A DNA stretch of 64,000 bases, from contig CM057829.1 of NCBI GenBank assembly GCA_030068075.1, forward strand, positions 88,341,889 to 88,405,888. The letters are read 5' to 3'. Source of the DNA: Paguma larvata (Eukaryota > Chordata > Mammalia > Carnivora > Viverridae). Below, piece by piece: positions 57,831-64,000 of the stretch. The stretch's first letter is position 1. The number at the start of each line of letters is the position of its first letter. Under the pieces are notes generated by a model that saw only the letters and a program-made list of their open reading frames with translations, did not search any database and had not been told where the DNA came from. The position numbers and the translations under genes are program-made.

Positions 57831-58304
57831 AACAGATGGAGCTGATTATTGAAGACATTAGATTGGATTTGTAGATAAAAAATGGCCAAATTTCAGACCT
57901 CATTATAAGGTTTTTTTCCCTCCTAGGAATCTCAAGAACATGATGGCGGTGAGGCCAAGTATGGATGGCAAGGCCAGATTCCTTGGCGAGTTTTCAGTCA
58001 ATAGTCATGGATGGCCCTTTTATCAGTGACTAGTTTATAATATGCTGAAATAACACCCATAACCATGGAGCTCAGGGATCTTAGACTATCCCTTCTAATG
58101 CTCCCAATGCAGACAAATATTTTACATCTTACTAAAGTTAGCATATTAAACTCATTGGATTTGAATGGATACACTTCCATTCCATGCTAAGAGTCACAAG
58201 TACACAGGAAGGATGGACATCAGCACACTGTTTCACCTGCCCTTTCTAATAATACCGATAACATGGACAAGCCTATCTAGACTTTTGGTGATCCATATAG
58301 TCTC
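57831..58304 (-). other. MCHR2: Probable start of the MCHR2 3' untranslated region
   Basis: This sequence follows the MCHR2 stop codon and is not a recognisable repeat. By eye I found no minus-strand AATAAA for more than 1.5 kb; the nearest I noticed is around 56514-56519. The true end of the transcript cannot be set from the sequence, so the left boundary here is only where an old MIR relic begins. Confidence 0.4.
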
Positions 58305-58620
58305 CTAAAAGCTTGATTTCAAGGTATTTTCTATATTGTTGATTTCCCTCTCAGTCACTCTCCTTTGCATTTGAGGCAGGCGTTTCCGGAAATTTCCACT
58401 CAGCACGATGTAGAGAAAAGGGTTAATGCTGCTGCTGGCATAGCTGAAACAGATGGAGAGATAATAACCCACGTGGAAAGCCAGCGTGGGCTGCTCCATC
58501 TGTAAGTTCACCAGTTGTATCACGTGATAGGGGGCAGCGCTCAGGATAAAGACTGCCACCAGCACCAGCACCATCTTTGTCAGCTTCATCACCCGTTGCT
58601 TTGGAACACTGGGATTATAA
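58305..58620 (-). CDS. MCHR2: MCHR2 terminal coding exon (melanin-concentrating hormone receptor 2, C-terminal part)
   Basis: This is the last coding exon of a class A GPCR for the neuropeptide melanin-concentrating hormone, a plasma-membrane receptor known from human work to signal mainly through Gq. It encodes 104 complete codons after one base of a split codon, then TAG. In order it gives the end of the third intracellular loop ([15 protein letters not shown]), TM6 ([20 protein letters not shown]), a short third extracellular loop, TM7 ([19 protein letters not shown], with the NPxxY-type motif NPFLY), helix 8 ([10 protein letters not shown]) and a C-tail ending NTLKSSF. From memory the human protein is about 340 residues and matches closely throughout, including the loop sequence [12 protein letters not shown], so this is the C-terminal third. 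As in the human protein, the usual TM6 CWxP is replaced by SAAP. I see no frameshift or stop. Earlier exons are expected to the right, off the window. Alternative: a processed copy, made unlikely by the splice acceptor and intron-like flank. Confidence 0.95.
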
Positions 58621-58636
58621 CTACAAAGGAAACATT
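58621..58636 (-). other. MCHR2: Splice acceptor of the MCHR2 last exon
   Basis: Read on the minus strand, the bases just before the exon are TTTCCTTTGTAG, a short pyrimidine tract ending in AG. The reading frame of the exon enters directly after it with one base of a split codon. This marks the exon start and argues against a processed pseudogene. Confidence 0.85.
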
Positions 58637-58717
58637 AGGATAGACAGAACATAAACAACCATAGAAATTATGGGGCAATGATCTCCTAGAACTTTCATTA
58701 ACAGAGATGCCGTGCAG

Positions 58718-59185
58718 TTACCATGTGCTCCCTGATGTGTTGTGATGAGAAGAACTGATTTCTCCCCAAAACACATAAGTACAGTCTAACTGTGATACAA
58801 TATCTGGCAAATCCAGATTGGGAACATTCTCTGGGATACTTGACCAGTACTCCTTAATACCCTCGAGGGTATGAAAAATAAGGAAAGTATAAGCAACTGG
58901 CATAGACCAGAGGAGACTGGGAGACGTGACAGCTAAATGCAGTGTGGTATTCTGCGTTGACTCCTGCACTGGAAAGGGGACTTTAATGAAAAGCTGGAGA
59001 AATCCAATCAAGGGTGGAGTTTAGTTAGCAGTAAAGTACCACTGCCATTTCTTTGCTTTGACAAATGCGTCATGATAGGGTAGGATATTCATGGAGAAAC
59101 AAAGTAAGGACTGTCTAGGAACTCTGTACTACTTATGCAACTTTTCTATTAATTTAAAATTATTCCAGAATAAAAATTTAAACTT
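58718..59185 (+). repeat. Old LINE-1 3' end (sense) in the MCHR2 intron
   Basis: AACTGATTTCTCCCCAAAAC, AGACCAGAGGAGACTGGGAG, AATGCAGTGTGGTATTCTGC and a terminal CTATTAATTTAAAATTATTC then CAGAATAAAAATTTAA look like a dispersed L1M-type 3' region. It lies antisense to MCHR2. The 97-codon minus-strand frame (58718-59011) is a shadow, not an MCHR2 exon. Confidence 0.6.
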
Positions 59186-59778
59186 CCCAAGTTTTATCAT
59201 GTTATATTTAGATATTTAATAGAAATGTCCCCGGGACATAGTTGAAGCTGATGAATAAGCCCGGGGAATAATAATATTTTAAAAAAAAAGCATGCAACTG
59301 AAAGTCATTGTAAGATCATGATTATTCTGCAGCTTATCAGAGTAGGCACCATCATTCCTCTAATTTTTTGCATTTTGAGGGATAACTGGAGAGTATGAGA
59401 TTTGTTTCATAAGATGCTCTTTGCATTTCTGAGGAAAGTGCTGGGAACAAAGTGATCTACTTTGGAGAACCGTCTTAAAAGGGCTCAAGCATCCTCTCCA
59501 GCTGTCAGTGTCTTAATACTCTGTGTGATTCCATTTCAACTGTCTCACCAGCTCAGCTGCCTGTGATACATTTAGAAGCTAAATTATTTTTCTATAACTG
59601 TGGCAGCTTCCCTTTCCCATTCTAAACAGACCACCCTTTAAGAATGCAACATTTCCAGAGAATTTGAAGAAGCTAAGTGGGAAAAAATGTCATGGGTCTG
59701 TAGGATACCTAAACCTTTGGTACCAGGGTTTGCCATAGATTTTGACTCGTGGTTAAATTGATCACCTATTTGATTTCC
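59186..59778. other. MCHR2 intron sequence, nothing recognised
   Basis: No exon-like frame with flanking splice sites and no known repeat was seen. Confidence 0.4.
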
Positions 59779-62700
59779 AGGGGAGATGGTGGGTTAGGAG
59801 AATCCTAAACTCACCTCATCTCACAGATACACCTAGATATGGGTGTTAACCCATATCAGTTGTAAATAGCCCAGAAAATGACCCAAAGACTGGCAGAACA
59901 GACTCTACATAGTTAATAGAGAAGAGGCCACATCAAAAATGGTAGGAAGGGCAAAGATGTGGTCAGGAACGAAACTTACATGTAAGACTGTCCACAGGAG
60001 GGCAGGAAGCTACAAGCATGGAGAAGGCAGAGGAGCGGACCCTACACCAGTCACCCCAGGAAGGGGGGATCTGAACTGGGAAGAAGAATCTCCCCAACAT
60101 TTGGATTTAAAACCATAGGCGCTTTACTTCACAAGTTTTACAATCAGTGAGGCTTAATACCTGGAACTTTAAAAATCGGCAGGCTCAGCTCTGATGGTAG
60201 GAAACTGAATTTCCACCCTTATGGAGACAGCACCACAAACAGTCCCTCTTAGATACAGCAAAGCAGCAGCAGTTTGAAAAATATCTGTGATTTATTTGTC
60301 TTAGCACATATGCTCGAGGGGCAGAGATCATTAGGAGACTTCTCCAAGAATAAAAGAGCTAGTAGTACCATTTCCGTCCCTGCCCTCAAGCCTAGATACA
60401 TGGATACCTGGGGAAACAGCATGAACACTCTCTACCTAGCTTGCTAACAGTGTGTCCCACCCCCACGTTCTCCCGTGGACCTGCCTCTTCCAATACGCCT
60501 TTGTCTGGAGCCCATCCAAAGCACTGCCACAAGCTTGGCAGTATGTAAGCAGCCCTGACAATGGCCAGAACCCCTCCAAAATGACTCCTGTCTGGGGCAC
60601 CTGGGTGGCTCAGTTGATTAAGCATCTGACTTTGGCTCAGGTCATGATCTCGCAGTTTGTGAGTTCGAGCCCAGCATTGGACTCTGTTCTGACAGCTCAA
60701 AGCCTGGACCCTGCTTTGGATTCTGTGTCTTTCTCTCTCTCTCTCTGCCCCTCACCTGCTCACTCTCTGCCTCTCTCTCAAAAATAAATAAACATTAAAA
60801 ATTAAAAAAGTAAATAAAAACAAAGTGACTCCTGTCCTGGAGAGAGAAGCAGATAACCACGCACAGCAGTTCCACTGTGGCTCCAGCAGTGGGCTAGGGG
60901 CAGACATCTCGTCTGACTGTAGGCCCTGACCACCACTGAAAGCTTCTCAGGAGACAACACAGGGAGAGTCCCTTGTAGCTTGATATGATTGTATCTCTGG
61001 CAGATGCTTGGTCTGACCAAACTCAAGCCCATGATAGCCCCATACTAATCCATTAACCACACAGGAACCAAACCCTGCCCACAACGGACAGAGAGAGCCA
61101 TTGCAGATGACTGGACCAAAGGCAAATGCAGTTCAGCCATGATAGTAGGGCACATGCAACACACATAGGAGACACCCGTGAAGCACCGGGTTCTGATGAA
61201 CAGAGAACATTGCACTGAGGGCACTCTGGGACCTCTTCTTCATTAGGCCATCACTTTCAAAAGCAGGAGATCTAGCTGATTTTCCCAACACATACAAACA
61301 GACACAGAGTGCTAGACAAGATGAGGATTGGAGAAATAAGTCTCAAATGAAAGGACAGAACAAAATCACAGCAAGAGAGCCAAACGAAATGGAGACAAGC
61401 AATATGCCTGATAGAGAATTTAAAGTAATGGTCATAAAGATACTCACTGTATTTGAGAAGTTACTGAAATTAAGAAAACACTAGAGGGAATTAATAGCAG
61501 AATAGAGGTATTTGTGCTGCCAAAGCGAGTACAAAATAGTAGAATAGAGGAAACAGAATAATGGATCAGCCATCAGGAAGACAGAATAATAGAAAGCAAT
61601 CAAACCGACTAGGAGAGAGAGAAAAAGAATAATAAAAAATGGGAATAGATTAAGGGCACTTAGTGACACAGTCAAGCTTAACAATATTTGTATTACAGGG
61701 ATCCCGGAAGGAGAAGAGAGAGAAACGGGGGCAGAAGATTTATTTGAAGAGAGAATAGCTGAAAATTTCCCTCATCTGAGGAATGAAACAGAGACATCTA
61801 GGTCTAGGAGGCACAGAGAGCTCCCAACAAAATCAACCCGAGGAGGTTCACACCAAGACACATAATGATAAAAATGGCAAAAACAGCGATAAAGAGATAA
61901 TTTAAAAGCAGCGAGAGAAAATAAAACACATACAAGGGAAGCCTCATAAGGCTATCAGTTGACTTTTCAGCAGAAATCTTGCAGGCGAGAAGGGAGTGGC
62001 ATGATATATTCAAAGTGCTGAAAGAAAAAGTGCCTGCAACCAAGAATGTTCTATCCAGCAAGGCTATCATTCAGAATAGAAGGAGAGATAAAGAGTATCC
62101 CAAACAAAAGTTGAAGAACTTCATCAATTCTAAACCAACGTCTCAGGAAATATTAAAGGGATTCTTTGAATGGAAAGGAAAAGCCAGAAGTAGGAGTAAG
62201 AAAAGTAGAAAGCAGACAGGCAGAAAAGATAAGTATATCTATAAAAATCAGCCTAGAGATTCACAAAATAAAATAATGTAAGTATAACACCATATACTTA
62301 AAATACTGGGAAGGGGGGAGTAAAAATTTAGTGCTTTTAGAATGGGTTCAACTTTATAATATAGACTGCTATAGGCATAAGATGTTATATATAAACAGAT
62401 AGTAACTACAAATCAAAGACCAGTAATAGATGTGCAAAGTTTAAAAATGACAGGAATCTAGTATATCACTAAAGAAAGCCATCAAACCAGATGAGAGCAA
62501 GAGAAGAAAGGAACAAAGAAGAACTACAAAAACAACCATAAAATAATTTAAAAAATGACAATAAGTACACACCTATCAATAATTACTTTGGTGTAAATGG
62601 ACTAAATGGTCCAGTAAAAGATACGGTGACTGAATGGATAAACAAGTAAGACCCTTCTGTATGCTGCATAGAAGAGATTCATTTCTTTCCTAAAGACACA

Positions 62701-63397
62701 TGCAGATTGAAAGTGAAAGGATGGAAAAACATTTATCTTGCAAACGAAAGTACAAAGAAAGCTGGGGTAGCATTACTTATATTGGCCAATTGACTTTCAA
62801 ATAAAGACTGTAACTAGACACAAACAAGGACATTACATAATCGTAAAGGGAACAACCCAATAAGAAGATATAACAATTATTAATATTTATGCACCCAACA
62901 TGAAAGCATCCAAATCCATAAAGCTATTAACAGACATAAAGGAAGTAATTGATTGGAATACACTAATAGTAGGGGATTTTAACACCCTCCATCCCTACCC
63001 TACCCTACATCAATGGGTAGATCAGATAGAAAATCAACAAGGAAATAGTGGCTTTGAATGACATACTGGACCAGATGGATCTAAGATATATTCAGAACAT
63101 TCATTTTAAAAGAGTGGAAAACACATTCTTTTCAGGAGCACATGAATAGATCACATATTAGGCCACAAAACAAGTTTCAACAAATTCAAAAAGATTGAAG
63201 TCATATCATGCATCTTTTTCTGACCATATGCTTGTGAAACTAGAAATTAACCATAAGAAAAAATTTGGAAAGAGCACAAATACATGGAGGTTAATTAACA
63301 TGCTACTAAATAATGAATGGGTCAGTCAAGAAATTAAACAGGAAATAAAAAAATATGGACACAAATGGAAATGATAACACAGTGGTCCCAAGTCTTT
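59779..63397 (+). mobile_element. Degenerate sense LINE-1: 5' UTR, ORF1 and ORF2 endonuclease part
   Basis: The start GGGGAGATGGTGGGTTAGGA is typical of an L1 5' end. The 5' UTR runs to about 61300 (split by a SINE). The ORF1-like region is at 61340-62165, including QARREWHDIFKVLKE at about 61980. The ORF2 endonuclease region is at 62650-63397, with IVGDFNT at about 62965-62985, the conserved GDFN motif. Internal stops and frameshifts break every frame. It is cut at the right by a SINE; a short L1 3' UTR piece follows at 63605. It lies antisense to MCHR2 transcription. Confidence 0.82.
60596..60821 (+). mobile_element. CAN-SINE (sense) with target-site duplication
   Basis: GGCACCTGGGTGGCTCAGTT to TCAAAAATAAATAAACATTA and an A-rich tail. 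AAATGACTCCTGTCTGG (about 60579-60595) and AAAGTGACTCCTGTCCTGG (60822-60840) flank it. Confidence 0.95.
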
Positions 63398-63600
63398 GGG
63401 ATGCTGGGACACTCAGTTAAGCATCTGTCTTTTGATTTTGGCCCAGGTCATGTTCTCACAGTTTGTGAGATCAAGCCCCATATCAAACTCCAAGCTGACA
63501 GTGCAAAAGCCTGCTCAAGATTCTCTCCCTCTCTCTTTGCCCCATCCCACTTTCTCTTTCTCTCTCTCAAACAAATAAATTTTTTTTTTAAAAAAGGAAA
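63398..63600 (+). mobile_element. CAN-SINE (sense), diverged head
   Basis: GGACACTCAGTTAAGCATCT replaces the usual head. The body has GGCCCAGGTCATGTTCTCAC, a CT-rich tract, CAAACAAATAAATTTT and an A-rich tail. Confidence 0.85.
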
Positions 63601-63604
63601 AAAA

Positions 63605-63712
63605 AAACAAACCCAGACTTTTAAATATAGAACAAACTATTCATTGCCAGAAGGGATATGGGTGGGGGGATGGGTGAAATAGGTGAAGGAGATTAAGAGG
63701 GGGTGATGTGTG
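63605..63712 (+). repeat. LINE-1 3' UTR piece (sense)
   Basis: AAACCCAGACTTTTAAATAT, TTGCCAGAAGGGATATGGGT and GGGTGAAATAGGTGAAGGAG are the L1 3' UTR motifs seen also at 2560-2640. It probably belongs to the L1 at 59.8-63.4 kb after loss of most of ORF2. Confidence 0.65.
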
Positions 63713-64000
63713 GGAGATCTAGTGATCTTGTCTTTCCCAGAAAAATATGGTAATCTATTTGAAAGACAAAATATTGTTTTAAAATCCAACATGTTATGTG
63801 TTCACTGACTTACTTAACTTGGTATAGACAGTTTCAAGTAGAAAATAATTTAGATATTCATACAGTTTTACAGACAACTATTTTTAAAGGTTTTTTCCCA
63901 AGTCTGTTGTCTTAGGGTAAGTCTTTGGTTTTATTTAGTCCTAATTAATCTCCTCCTAAATATTCAAATATTAATGAGATTCTTTTCCTCCAATTAAAAA
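63713..64000. other. Low-copy AT-rich DNA, no gene seen
   Basis: Nothing recognisable up to the window end. Confidence 0.35.

Noticed and set aside
58718..59011. 97-codon minus-strand frame just upstream of the MCHR2 exon, considered as another MCHR2 exon
   Set aside because: No GPCR motifs and no similarity to MCHR2. The plus strand here reads as an old LINE-1 3' end.
61979..62281. 100-codon basic frame considered as a gene
   Set aside because: Its start matches the C-terminal part of LINE-1 ORF1; it belongs to the degenerate L1.

Overview
This window is mammalian nuclear DNA, almost certainly from a cat-family carnivore (Feliformia). The main evidence is about two dozen copies of the carnivore tRNA-derived SINE (CAN-SINE). 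Most have the felid-type body: a head GGCACCTGGGTGGCTCAG, a mid-part CTCAGGTCATGATCTC, CT-rich 3' sequence and an AATAAA/A-rich tail. There are also LINE-1 tails of the type common in carnivores. I see no prokaryotic or viral gene organisation. Nearly all open reading frames are short chance frames, often inside repeats.

The one protein-coding segment I can name is the terminal coding exon of MCHR2 (melanin-concentrating hormone receptor 2), on the minus strand at 58305-58620. It is in frame, starts at a good splice acceptor and encodes TM6, the third extracellular loop, TM7 with its NPxxY motif, helix 8 and the C-tail. The upstream exons would lie to the right, beyond the window; I found none of them between 58.6 and 64 kb. 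Everything left of about 58.3 kb is therefore 3' flank of the gene.

Layout. 0-15 kb is mostly low-copy, AT-rich sequence with old LINE-1 3' ends, MIR and L2 relics, dinucleotide repeats, one young SINE (4.5 kb) and a possible retrocopy (12.4-12.8 kb). 15.7-20.2 kb is one long antisense LINE-1 3' half broken by two SINEs and a short L1 tail. 20-26 kb is mostly low-copy, with one SINE, a MER5-like DNA transposon relic and LTR-like sequence near 25 kb. 26.5-35.5 kb is a dense LINE-1 and SINE complex: a sense L1 segment lies between parts of an antisense L1, followed by antisense LINE 5' regions. 35.5-41 kb holds an unassigned repeat (second copy at 8.4 kb), an antisense L1 that received a younger L1 and two SINEs, and two SINEs with perfect target-site duplications. 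41-53 kb is mainly low-copy sequence with an 8-unit perfect interstitial telomeric repeat at 42.7 kb and two back-to-back L1 tails at 49.5-50.1 kb. 53-55.6 kb has two SINEs and an L1 reverse-transcriptase relic. 58.3-58.6 kb is the MCHR2 exon. 59.8-63.7 kb is a degenerate sense L1 running from its 5' UTR through ORF1 to the endonuclease domain, with two SINEs.

No new biological system was found. The most useful items are the intact receptor exon, the interstitial telomere tract, the nested insertion histories with readable target-site duplications, and a few unassigned repeats or retrocopies.
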